This document shows positions 1 to 6,653 of a stretch of 24,817 nt of DNA, piece after piece. The notes beneath the pieces were generated by a model. The model worked only from the letters and a program-made list of their open reading frames with translations, did not search any database and had not been told where the DNA came from. Positions within the stretch are counted from its first letter, which is position 1; each line of letters starts with the position of its first letter. Position numbers and translations under genes: made by a program. This DNA comes from CAVOBC01 sp963693635 (GTDB lineage: Bacteria; Pseudomonadota; Gammaproteobacteria; Pseudomonadales; Azotimanducaceae): the NCBI GenBank assembly GCA_963693635.1, contig CAVOBC010000021.1, forward strand, positions 1-24,817, written 5' to 3'.

Positions 1-138
1 ACGCGCGAGGGTTTGGTCCTCCGGCAGCTCAAATCCCTGGGGATACCTGACGCCCTGATTGCGGCCAAACTTGACGGTGCCGAGGCCGATGGGCGAGACC
101 GCGAGGCCGGTGTTCCCAAGCTTGCGCGCAGAGAGCAT
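1..138 (-). CDS. Aldo/keto reductase, N-terminal part (cut by window edge)
   Basis: The first 46 codons of a gene that runs off the left edge. The translation opens MLSARKLGNTGLAVSPIGLG, the usual opening of aldo/keto reductases of the AKR superfamily (first strand of the TIM barrel, 'R-LG-TGL-VS-IGLG'), followed by TVKFGRNQGV. Such enzymes reduce or oxidise carbonyl/hydroxyl groups with NADP(H). Its ATG overlaps the stop of the FAD oxidoreductase gene as TGATG, so the two are translated as one operon. The family is clear; substrate and catalytic tetrad lie outside the window. By context it probably acts on the same carbon source as the two upstream genes. Confidence 0.85.
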   Translation of the reverse strand, partial: MLSARKLGNTGLAVSPIGLGTVKFGRNQGVRYPQGFELPEDQTLAR

Positions 139-1328
139 CAGTACAGCTTGTCCCACGGCCCGGTTGCGTGGGGCGGGGGTGGCAGGTCAGGGGGTTGCCG
201 CGTTGTGGTGATCGATGGCGCCGGCATCTCGGCCAGTACCTGGCGCGCGAGCAGGGGCATCAGCGTCAGTTTCACCGGCCAGCACGCGAGCACGTTGCCG
301 GCGTGTCCGACAAAAGGCAGGTCGGGCCGCGCGCCGCCGAGTGACGGCTCCGCGCGATTGATGGGGTGGGTCTTCCAGAGCGCGCCGTCCAGGCTCACCC
401 ACGGCAGCAGCGCTGCAAGCTCGGCTTGGGCGAAGGCAATCTGTTCCGTCTGGTCGCGGCGGGCACCGGTCTCGGCGAGGTCGCCGCCCAGATACCACAC
501 AGGTAAGCCTGCGGCCGAGAGGTGGGTGGTGAACGTGACGCGGGGCTTTTCGCCGGAGCCGAGCGCGGTCGCGTGTGCATGGATTGCTGGCAGGCCGGGC
601 GCGGTGACAGAAACCTGGTGCAGCGGCCGACGTTGCATGGGGATATCCGTTATCTTTGCGGCTTCAAGCAGGGCCTCGTTGCCCTCGCCAGCGGCGCAGA
701 TGCAGGTGCGCGCGGTCACGCGTTGCCCGTCGTCGAGGCTTAACGTCACCTGCTCGTCTGTCTGCGAGATCGCCGCGCCCGCCAGAAAGACCGCGTCGCG
801 GTTGCGCCGGTAGAGCACCTCGATCAGTGAGAAGGCGTCGACAACGAGGTCGGCTAGCCGGTACAACTCGCCCTTGAACTGCAGGTCTTGGAAGACGGCC
901 GGGCGCTCATGCGGTGCCGTCACTGTCACCCGGCCGCGCATAAGCTTCGATGCAAAGAACGCGACTATCTTCGATGCGAGCCGACCGTCCGAGAACAGAT
1001 AATAGTCGCGGGCGAGCGTTGCGACGCCCGAGAGGTCCATCTCCCCGGTACCGGCGAGGCACTCGGTCCAGAATGCAGGCATGTCGGCAATCGACTCCGA
1101 CGCGCCGGTCAGCGCCCCGGTGAGTGAGTACTTGATGCCGCCGTGAATCATGCCCTGCGAGTGGCCGGTCTGGCCGCCGCCCAGCGAGTGTTTCTCGAAC
1201 AGAACAACCGCGTGCCCGGCGGCCTGCAGCCGGTCCAGCAGCCACAGCCCGGCCACGCCGCCGCCGATGATCGCGACGTCGTAGTCGGGCGGAGTGGGGT
1301 TGGCTGGGCTCAAGCGGTGTTGGGGCAA
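138..1328 (-). CDS. FAD-dependent oxidoreductase (DAO / GlpD-like family)
   Basis: A 396-residue flavoprotein. A Rossmann FAD-binding motif (GGGVAG, about residues 22-27) lies in YDVAIIGGGVAGLWLLDRL, with the ribose-binding acidic residue in VVLFEK (E45). The stretch GGGQTGHSQGMIHGG around 50-64 is typical of DAO-family enzymes such as glycerol-3-phosphate dehydrogenase and 2-hydroxyglutarate oxidase. Cytosolic or membrane-peripheral; the exact substrate cannot be read. It lies 62 bases after the enolase-superfamily gene and overlaps the aldo/keto reductase start, so it is the middle gene of a minus-strand operon. The frame is open back to a stop at 1380-1382 with no ATG or GTG before the FAD motif; the only ordinary choices are TTG at 1328 or an in-frame TTG five codons later, and neither has a clear ribosome binding site. 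Confidence 0.85.
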   Translation of the reverse strand: MPQHRLSPANPTPPDYDVAIIGGGVAGLWLLDRLQAAGHAVVLFEKHSLGGGQTGHSQGMIHGGIKYSLTGALTGASESIADMPAFWTECLAGTGEMDLSGVATLARDYYLFSDGRLASKIVAFFASKLMRGRVTVTAPHERPAVFQDLQFKGELYRLADLVVDAFSLIEVLYRRNRDAVFLAGAAISQTDEQVTLSLDDGQRVTARTCICAAGEGNEALLEAAKITDIPMQRRPLHQVSVTAPGLPAIHAHATALGSGEKPRVTFTTHLSAAGLPVWYLGGDLAETGARRDQTEQIAFAQAELAALLPWVSLDGALWKTHPINRAEPSLGGARPDLPFVGHAGNVLACWPVKLTLMPLLARQVLAEMPAPSITTTRQPPDLPPPPHATGPWDKLY

Positions 1329-1390
1329 TGGTTCAGGATGGAACGTTGCGCAGGAGTGTCCGCGTTGGCACCCATGGAGTCAATCCGCGG

Positions 1391-2437
1391 TCACGTCCCG
1401 TGCGGCGCGTAGCCGATGCCAGTGCAATCAGGCACGTCGACAAAGCCATCGACGACTGCAGGCAATTTGGCGGTGCTCCCGAAGTGCGTGCCTTCCGGCA
1501 CCCACGGCAACTCGAACCACTCGGTCGCGGGACTGGTGAACCCCCAATGGATGGATGCGAGCAGGCAGGGGCCCAGGCGAAAGTTGTGTGGGCAGAGCGC
1601 AACGTGATGCAACTCGGCGAGCGTACTGATGCGCAGGGCTGGTGTGATGCCGCCGAATTTCGTGATCTCTGGCTGCACGTAGTCGATGATCCCGGCGCTC
1701 ATCAGCCGCTCGAAATCGGCGAGTGAATACTCGTTTTCCCCGGCTGCGATGCGCATGGGCACGCGCTCCGCGACGGCGGCAATCGCGTTCACGTCGCGCA
1801 TCGGCCGCACGGGCTCCTCAAACCAGAGAATGTCGTACGCATCGAGCGCATTGCCGACATCGATCGCCTCGTTGACGTCGAAGTGCCCGTTCACGTCCAC
1901 CATGATCGTGAGGTCGTCGCCGCCCGCCTCGCGCACCACCGCAGTCGCCTCCGGGTCCAGTTCGTGGAGCTTGATGGCGTGAAAACCGTAGTCCAGCGCG
2001 CGCTGCGTCTCCGTGCGCAGCGCATCGAAATCCCGCAGCGGCGGCAGGCTGGCGTAAGCCCGCACCTTCATCTTGGCGGGTCCCCCCAGCAGATCGACGA
2101 GGCTGCAACCGAGGCGCCGCGCTTTCAGGTCCCACAGCGCCATGTCCACACCCGAGAGCGCCATCATCACGATGCCGTCACCGTAGCGCGCGTACCGATC
2201 CGCCGTTTCAAACCACAGGCGCTGGATATGATCGGCAGACTGGCCCAGGTAGCGCGGCGCGATCAGATCCTCCACCGCCGCCGCGATCGGCCGCGCACCG
2301 CGTGCGGGCTCATCCGGTGTCGGCATGCCCCACCAGCATTCACCGGTGCCGACATTGCCGGCCTCATCGACGATCTCGACCAGCAGGTTCGGCAAGCCGT
2401 CGGTGAGGACGATGGTGCGGATGGATTCGATGCGCAT
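1391..2437 (-). CDS. Mandelate racemase/muconate lactonizing enzyme family protein (enolase superfamily)
   Basis: A 348-residue enolase-superfamily enzyme, probably a sugar-acid dehydratase or racemase. The order of catalytic elements fits the mandelate-racemase group: AIKLH (K156, H158), metal ligands D181 (IMVDVNG), E207 (WFEEPV) and E234 (AAGEN), then QPEITKFGG, and H284 in CPHNF, the general base paired with an acidic partner. In mandelate racemase that partner is Asp; here the matching site looks like E257, so the dyad may be Glu-His. The start is taken at 2437 rather than a longer frame to 2503, because MRIESIRTIV is the normal family N-terminus and AGGAAA lies about 8 bases upstream. 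It is first in the operon with the FAD oxidoreductase and aldo/keto reductase, suggesting catabolism of an aldonic or uronic acid. Substrate not determined. Confidence 0.9.
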   Translation of the reverse strand: MRIESIRTIVLTDGLPNLLVEIVDEAGNVGTGECWWGMPTPDEPARGARPIAAAVEDLIAPRYLGQSADHIQRLWFETADRYARYGDGIVMMALSGVDMALWDLKARRLGCSLVDLLGGPAKMKVRAYASLPPLRDFDALRTETQRALDYGFHAIKLHELDPEATAVVREAGGDDLTIMVDVNGHFDVNEAIDVGNALDAYDILWFEEPVRPMRDVNAIAAVAERVPMRIAAGENEYSLADFERLMSAGIIDYVQPEITKFGGITPALRISTLAELHHVALCPHNFRLGPCLLASIHWGFTSPATEWFELPWVPEGTHFGSTAKLPAVVDGFVDVPDCTGIGYAPHGT

Positions 2438-2534
2438 GTCTGGTTTCCTGAAACAGTGATTGGGATGTCGCTTTGGATGAAGCTTGGTGGAAATGTACCG
2501 CATCCGTCACTCTTCATCCGTCACGGCGGGAGCA

Positions 2535-2558
2535 GGAGAAGGAGAAGGAGAAGGAGAA
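2535..2558. repeat. Hexanucleotide microsatellite (GGAGAA)4
   Basis: Four perfect copies of GGAGAA, followed by GGAGGTGGTGG. It lies upstream of the catabolic operon and creates spurious leucine- or glycine-rich frames. Such tracts can change length by slippage. No promoter role is visible. Confidence 0.8.
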
Positions 2559-2576
2559 GGAGGTGGTGGCCGATGC

Positions 2577-2606
2577 ATTGCAGGGGCCGCGAAGCGCCCC
2601 TGCAAT
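2577..2606 (-). terminator. Perfect 11-bp inverted repeat, possible terminator
   Basis: ATTGCAGGGGC at 2577-2587 pairs exactly with GCCCCTGCAAT at 2596-2606, leaving an 8-base loop. It sits seven bases after the stop (2613-2615) of the minus-strand coiled-coil frame, where a terminator would be expected. No T-run follows on either strand, so intrinsic termination is uncertain; it could also be a protein-binding palindrome. Confidence 0.5.
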
Positions 2607-2612
2607 CGGACT

Positions 2613-2913
2613 TCACTGCGCTGCGACAAGAAAGCCCGTGAGCAAGCGCACCTCGGAGCGCAGACGCAGGTACTTTGCCGAAATCATTTTGATCTCCTTG
2701 TTGATGTCCCAGGCCCGGTGCCGGTTCAGGGCTGTATGCGACTCCCGCACAGCCGAATGCACCGCTTCCAGCTCCGGCAGTTGTTTTTCGATCGCCTGCA
2801 ATCGCGCTTCGCGCCCCGCTAACTCGTCGATGTATATCGCTACCAGCGGCGATGTGACGCGCCGCAGATAGGCGAGGGCGAGGACGACGAGAATCGGGCA
2901 CCATCATCACCAT
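2613..2913 (-). pseudogene. Small membrane-anchored coiled-coil protein, frame without a proper start
   Basis: Read on the minus strand, the frame from about 2894 to 2615 gives a hydrophobic start (ILVVLALAYL), then RRVTSPLVAIYIDELAGREA, then a charged heptad-like helix (LQAIEKQLPELEAVHSAVRE) and a tail ending LLTGFLVAAQ. This looks like a real protein of roughly 90 residues with one membrane helix and a coiled coil. The frame opens right after a stop at 2904-2906 and has no ATG or GTG; the first TTG is at 2801, inside the coiled coil. One frame over, ATGGTGATGATGGTG lies at 2913-2899, so a single extra base near 2895-2898 would join a good start to the hydrophobic segment. It is either a frameshifted gene, an assembly error or a gene with a rare start. 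Family not recognised. Confidence 0.35.
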
Positions 2914-3144
2914 CGAGCGCGTCAACAACCTGACGGTCGAGGAGGCGATGGCCTGGGCTGACGGCCGGCCTCTCAGTTTTGTTGCGGCCGGCAACGCGTA
3001 CCGCAGTCCGCGTCAGGTGTCCCTGCCGCAGGTTGGTTTCAAAAACCTCGACGAAGCCGTCGCCGACCAGATCCTTGCGAAAACTTCGTTTCAGCACGAC
3101 CTCATCCCGTACTCTGAGGGCGATTCCAGGAATCGGGGGCAAAG
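2914..3144. other. Stretch without a confident gene
   Basis: On the plus strand, a frame open from before 2882 runs GTIITIERVNNLTVEEAMAW and on through VGFKNLDEAVADQILAKTSF before entering the FGE-like fragment. It has protein-like composition but no family I recognise and no start with a ribosome binding site. The minus strand is also open here. It may be the remains of a gene; strand cannot be decided by eye. Confidence 0.25.
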
Positions 3145-3250
3145 CTTGCGGCGGCACGAGACGGCAGTTGGTTTGACCCCGCGCGCCGCGTGCCGCGTTC
3201 GCGGAGCGTCGGACCTCCGAAGCAGGGGCGTTGGTTTCCGTGCAGTCCGA
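3145..3250 (+). pseudogene. Frameshifted C-terminal fragment of an FGE-like (SUMF1-fold) gene
   Basis: Two overlapping plus-strand frames together rebuild the end of an FGE-fold protein: GSWFDPARRV in one frame (from about 3162), then RGASDLRSRGVGFRAVR in another (to 3250). The intact gene at 3575-4381 ends with the matching RGGSWVDYARSVRAAFR and DDVGFRAVR. The junction near 3190-3205 needs small indels to stay in frame, and only about 35-40 codons of the family remain. I read this as a decayed partial copy of an FGE-like gene lying a few hundred bases before the intact one. Differences from the intact copy are spread over all bases. Confidence 0.55.
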
Positions 3251-3395
3251 CGTTCCAGGGTGGATCGCCAGAGGGAATGAGGCCGGTCGAAGCCCGACGA
3301 CATCGTTTTGCCTTTGGCCGACTCAACGCTTCGGCCTGGTCGACGTGCCCGGCGGATGGGTGGGTCGGCTGGGATCACATGGCTAAGGTGCATCG

Positions 3396-3548
3396 ATGAA
3401 TCTTCATTTGACCTTTGGCGGTAATGACGACGCAGTGGTCCTCAATTGGTTTCCTGCGGCCAATCCAATCGCGTTACGAGCAAAGCGCTTTGTTGACGAT
3501 GGCGCATATCTAATTTCCGCGAAAGCTCACCGGTGGACCGACTTCTGA
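3396..3548 (+). CDS. Small ORF of 50 codons before the FGE-like gene
   Basis: ATG at 3396 to TGA at 3546-3548, opening MNLHLTFGGNDDAVVLNWFP and ending SAKAHRWTDF. Composition is protein-like (mixed hydrophobic, charged and aromatic residues), and the sampled line here is only about 53 % GC, lower than the surrounding core genes. No domain recognised and no clear ribosome binding site. It overlaps a possible GTG start (3533) of the FGE-like gene. It could be a real small protein, the tail of another decayed gene, or chance. Confidence 0.3.
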   Translation: MNLHLTFGGNDDAVVLNWFPAANPIALRAKRFVDDGAYLISAKAHRWTDF

Positions 3549-3574
3549 CATCAACCTGCCCGGCCACACTCGAC

Positions 3575-4381
3575 ATGCCGGACATGCCCGCAATCATCGA
3601 TCAGCGCCAGCATCCGCTGGCCGATGGTAGTGCGCTCGCCTGGGCGTCGGCCTGGGGCGAGGACGCGGTCGGTCCCTTTGTAGACATTGCGTTTGGTGAG
3701 GTGACGCAGCGGTTGCGCTGGATTCCACCGGGTGCGTTTCTGATGGGGTCGCCGGCAGATGAAGAAGGTCGCGATTCGGATGAAGGGCCGCAACATCGCG
3801 TCACCCTGACCCGTGGCTTCTGGATGTTCGACACGCCGTGCACACGGGACTTGTGGCTTGCCGTGATGGGTAATGACCCGAGTCGCAAAGGGTCGGATCT
3901 TGCTTGCCCCGTCGACTCGGTGTCCTGGGACGACTGCCAGACCTTTCTTGCCCGAATTGAAGCGCTGTCGCCGGGGTTGGCACTCGCGTTACCGACAGAA
4001 GCCCAGTGGGAGTATGCGTGCCGCGCCGGGACTACGACGGCGCGGTACGGGAACATAGGCGAGATTGCCTGGTACGACGGCGACGATGCCACAGATGGCT
4101 CACACCCTGTTGCGACCAAAACGGCCAATGCGTGGGGTCTTCACGATACGCTGGGGAACGTCCGGGAGTGGTGTCACGACCGCTTCGCTGACTACTCGGC
4201 AGGCGAGGCCGTCAACCCTAGAGTCGAGCATAGTGATGCCGACGGGACGGCGGGCCGTGTTGTGCGCGGTGGCAGTTGGGTCGACTACGCGCGCAGCGTG
4301 CGCGCGGCGTTTCGCAATCGCAGCGCGCCGGGCTGTCGCTACGACGATGTCGGCTTCCGTGCTGTCCGAGTCCTAGACTGA
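3575..4381 (+). CDS. FGE-fold protein (SUMF1/EgtB/PvdO family)
   Basis: A 268-residue protein with the C-type-lectin-like FGE fold. Typical blocks appear in order: IPPGAFLMGSP (50-60), a short DEGPQHRVTLTRGFWM segment (69-84), LPTEAQWEYACRAGT (139-153), AWGLHDTLGNVREWC (186-200), VVRGGSW (229-235) and VGFRAVR (259-265). True sulfatase-activating FGEs carry two copper-binding cysteines just after the RGGS block; here that region reads WVDYARSVRAAFR with no cysteine, so activation of sulfatases is unlikely. Other members serve in ergothioneine or pyoverdine pathways or as fusion domains; no partner genes adjoin this one. Starts at 3533 (GTG), 3575 or 3584 are possible; none has a good ribosome binding site, and 3575 was chosen as the first ATG. 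A broken partial copy lies upstream. Confidence 0.85.
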   Translation: MPDMPAIIDQRQHPLADGSALAWASAWGEDAVGPFVDIAFGEVTQRLRWIPPGAFLMGSPADEEGRDSDEGPQHRVTLTRGFWMFDTPCTRDLWLAVMGNDPSRKGSDLACPVDSVSWDDCQTFLARIEALSPGLALALPTEAQWEYACRAGTTTARYGNIGEIAWYDGDDATDGSHPVATKTANAWGLHDTLGNVREWCHDRFADYSAGEAVNPRVEHSDADGTAGRVVRGGSWVDYARSVRAAFRNRSAPGCRYDDVGFRAVRVLD

Positions 4382-4417
4382 GCGGGTGCAACCCGCCAGC
4401 AGGGCGGCGGAGCCGCC
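4382..4417 (+). terminator. Two tandem GC-rich hairpins after the FGE-like gene
   Basis: Directly after the stop, GCGGGT-GCA-ACCCGC (4382-4396) and GGCGGC-GGA-GCCGCC (4403-4417) each form a perfect 6-bp stem with a 3-base loop. No T-run follows. Position suggests a transcript end or mRNA-stabilising structure. The next 200 bases to waaA hold no convincing gene; a TATAAA at 4549-4554 could be part of the waaA promoter but has no matching -35 element. Confidence 0.4.
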
Positions 4418-4616
4418 TCGTGCCGCGATTTTCGAAATCGGACCGCGCCCAGGAAGTGCTTCAGGTCAATCTCTCGGTAGGCGGGCGTGAGATAGCCCTC
4501 ACGATTTGCACTCGGTGGGCAACCCGGTCGCCATACCCTCGAACCTGCTATAAAGCGCCGAGCGAGAGCGCGTCTCGCGGACAATCATCACTAAGCCTCC
4601 CTCGACACGCACCCGA

Positions 4617-5906
4617 ATGCTCCGACGAATTGCCTACGGACTCTACAGCCTTGTCTACTACCTGATTATCGATCTGGTGGTCGCGCGCTTGCTGGTGAAA
4701 TCCATCCCGGAGCCGCTCTACCGACAGAATCTGCGACAGCGCTTCGGCGACCTGTCAGCGGTCGGCTTGCCGTCCGCCGGCGTCGACTTCTGGGTGCACG
4801 CGGTCTCCGCGGGGGAGACCAATGCGGCCGCGCCCCTGGTGCGACGTCTGCTCACGCACGGCACCGTGCTGATGACCCATTCCACGGCAACCGGTCATGC
4901 GCGTAGCCGGGAACTCTTCGGTGACGCGGCGTTTCATGCGTACCTGCCCTACGATCTGCCGGATGGCATGGCCCGATTCATCCGCCAGGCGCGGCCGCGG
5001 GTTCTGGTGATCGTGGACACGGAACTCTGGCCGAACATGCTTGCCAGGTGCCGGGAGGCCGGGGTGCCGAGCATTCTGGTAAATGGACGTATGTCCGCGC
5101 GCTCGGCAGCGGGTTATGCGCGGGTTGGCATCATCACACGCAGCATGCTGGACGACCTGTCCCGCGTCGCCGTTCAGACCGATCAGCATCTCGCCCGTTT
5201 TCTCGACCTGGGTCTGCCACCGGCCAAGGGCGAGGTGGCCGGCAGTCTGAAGTTCGATTTGCAGTTGCCAGAGGATATGGACGCGAAGCGCGATGAGTTC
5301 CGGTCCCTGATGAATGCGGATGCGCGGTTGTGCTTCGTCGCCGCGAGCACCCATGCGCCGGAGGAGCAGATCGCCATCGATGCGTATCGCACCCTGTCGG
5401 CTGACTTCCCGGATCTGCTGCTCGTACTCGTGCCGCGCCATCCGAACCGCTTCGACGAGGCGGCGGGTTTGTGCCAGGCCGCTGGTCTGCGGGTCGTCCG
5501 TCGCACCAGCGGCGGGCTGGTGACGAGCGACATCGATGTCCTGCTGGTCGATACCATGGGCGAACTGTTCGCCTGCTATGCGGCGGCGGACGTCGCGTTC
5601 GTGGGCGGCAGCCTGATGCCGGCCGGTGGTCATAACATGATGGAGGCGGCGGCGTTTTCGCTGCCCATCCTCATGGGGCCGCATCTGGACGACGTGGAAG
5701 ACATCGCCCGCTGGTTCGAGGACGCCGGCGCGTTGCAGGTGGTGCGCGACGGTGACGAGATGGTGGCGCAGTTGCGGCAGGTGCTTGCCGATCCTGAATT
5801 GCGCGGGTCCATCGGCGCGCGCGGTGAGGCGGTGATGGCGGCCAATCGCGGTGCTGTCGCGCGGGTCGAGCAGCTCATTTTGGGGCTGCGCGCATCGCCC
5901 GATTGA
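4617..5906 (+). CDS. waaA: 3-deoxy-D-manno-octulosonic acid (Kdo) transferase
   Basis: A 429-residue GT-B glycosyltransferase (family GT30) that adds Kdo from CMP-Kdo to lipid IVA in the inner core of lipopolysaccharide, at the cytoplasmic face of the inner membrane. The N-terminal hydrophobic helix (about 1-28) is the usual membrane anchor. The catalytic glutamate lies in HAVSAGETNAAAPL. Further family blocks are DTELWPNML, PRHPNRF, LVDTMGEL and the CMP-Kdo site VGGSLMPAGGHNMMEAA. Full length, family-normal. Most relatives have GGHNPLEP; here it is GGHNMMEA, a mild departure. It stands alone on the plus strand between the FGE-like gene and DUF1249; no other LPS genes are nearby. Its presence shows a Gram-negative outer membrane. 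Confidence 0.96.
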   Translation: MLRRIAYGLYSLVYYLIIDLVVARLLVKSIPEPLYRQNLRQRFGDLSAVGLPSAGVDFWVHAVSAGETNAAAPLVRRLLTHGTVLMTHSTATGHARSRELFGDAAFHAYLPYDLPDGMARFIRQARPRVLVIVDTELWPNMLARCREAGVPSILVNGRMSARSAAGYARVGIITRSMLDDLSRVAVQTDQHLARFLDLGLPPAKGEVAGSLKFDLQLPEDMDAKRDEFRSLMNADARLCFVAASTHAPEEQIAIDAYRTLSADFPDLLLVLVPRHPNRFDEAAGLCQAAGLRVVRRTSGGLVTSDIDVLLVDTMGELFACYAAADVAFVGGSLMPAGGHNMMEAAAFSLPILMGPHLDDVEDIARWFEDAGALQVVRDGDEMVAQLRQVLADPELRGSIGARGEAVMAANRGAVARVEQLILGLRASPD

Positions 5907-5990
5907 CGCGCGTCACAAATATTCACAGCATGGGTCGCAACCCGGCTACATACCGGGCTATAGTCAAAGTCAGGCCATGATGTGACATTC

Positions 5991-6131
5991 ATGGAAGCGA
6001 TGATTGACGGGTCCTGCGGCGCGAGGACGGATGTTGCGCTCGACGATGTGGGGCATCTTGTGGACAATGGTCGCCGGCTTTTGCGGCTGTTTACAGGCTT
6101 GAAGAAAGTGGTCACAGAGAATGCCGAATAA
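5991..6131 (+). CDS. Possible 46-codon upstream ORF overlapping DUF1249
   Basis: ATG at 5991 to TAA at 6129-6131, opening MEAMIDGSCGARTDVALDDV and ending LKKVVTENAE. It overlaps the DUF1249 start (6121) by 11 bases in another frame, an arrangement that would allow translational coupling. No family recognised, no clear ribosome binding site, and an ORF of this size can occur by chance in GC-rich DNA. The region 5907-5990 ahead of it holds no gene; TATAGT at 5959-5964 is a possible -10 element without a good -35. Confidence 0.25.
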   Translation: MEAMIDGSCGARTDVALDDVGHLVDNGRRLLRLFTGLKKVVTENAE

Positions 6132-6621
6132 GCTGAAAAACACGACCCTCACGCGCCGCAAGCGCTATGTGCCGGACCTTGCTCTGGACATGGCCGAATG
6201 CGACACCAACTACGTGCGCCTGATGCGGCTTTTTCCTGAGATGCACTCGGCGCCGGATCGCACCTTTGGCGTGCGCGGCCAGATGGACGACGGCGCGGTG
6301 GTCACCATCAGCATCCTTGAGCGTTGCCGGTACACGACGATGGTCGAGGTACAGGTGGAATCAGACGAGGCGCAGGAGCGTCCGTGGCTGAAGTGGCCGT
6401 TCATCGAGGTGCGGGTGTATCACGATCTGCAGAGCGCAGAGGTCGTGCGCTTTGAGCGGCACCGGGTCGCGAAGTATCGTTATGATGTTCCCAATCAGGG
6501 CATGTACCAGCCGGACGAGAAGTCCCAGATCAATCGGTTCTTTGGCGAACTATTAACGTTCTGCCTCGCCCATGGCTACTCGATGGACCCTATCGACCTG
6601 GGCAACTCTCCCAAGTCGTGA
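6121..6621 (+). CDS. DUF1249 family protein (YqiB-like)
   Basis: A 166-residue cytoplasmic protein. The body matches what I know of DUF1249/YqiB: an N-terminal YVPDLALDMAECDTNYVRL block, a central region around WPFIEVRVYHDLQSAEV, and a C-terminal DEKSQINRFFGELLTFCLAHGY. Function is unknown. In E. coli the gene (yqiB) lies between nudF and cpdA, a few genes before parE, and the same is true from memory in Pseudomonas; here parE is again just downstream, which supports the assignment. The usual neighbours cpdA and yqiA are not present between the two. ATG 6121 was kept although only a weak CAGAGA stands in the ribosome binding position. Confidence 0.88.
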   Translation: MPNKLKNTTLTRRKRYVPDLALDMAECDTNYVRLMRLFPEMHSAPDRTFGVRGQMDDGAVVTISILERCRYTTMVEVQVESDEAQERPWLKWPFIEVRVYHDLQSAEVVRFERHRVAKYRYDVPNQGMYQPDEKSQINRFFGELLTFCLAHGYSMDPIDLGNSPKS

Positions 6622-6635
6622 CCGGTGCCGGCATT

Positions 6636-6651
6636 CAGCGGGATGACGCTG
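6636..6651. terminator. Short hairpin between convergent genes
   Basis: CAGCG (6636-6640) and CGCTG (6647-6651) flank a 6-base loop in the 32-base gap between the converging DUF1249 and cupin genes. It could stop transcription from both sides, but it is short and lacks T-runs. Confidence 0.25.
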
Positions 6652-6653
6652 GC

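Noticed and set aside
2484..2822. Plus-strand frames with (Gly-Glu)n and a minus-strand frame with poly-leucine
   Set aside because: They are products of the GGAGAA microsatellite and have no start support.
3145..4381. A diversity-generating retroelement (template and variable repeat around an FGE-fold target)
   Set aside because: The upstream FGE-like fragment and the gene's 3' end differ at all four bases and by indels, not mainly at adenines, and no reverse transcriptase or accessory gene is in the window.
4755..5684. A 309-codon minus-strand open frame
   Set aside because: It is the antisense of waaA and shows no family features.
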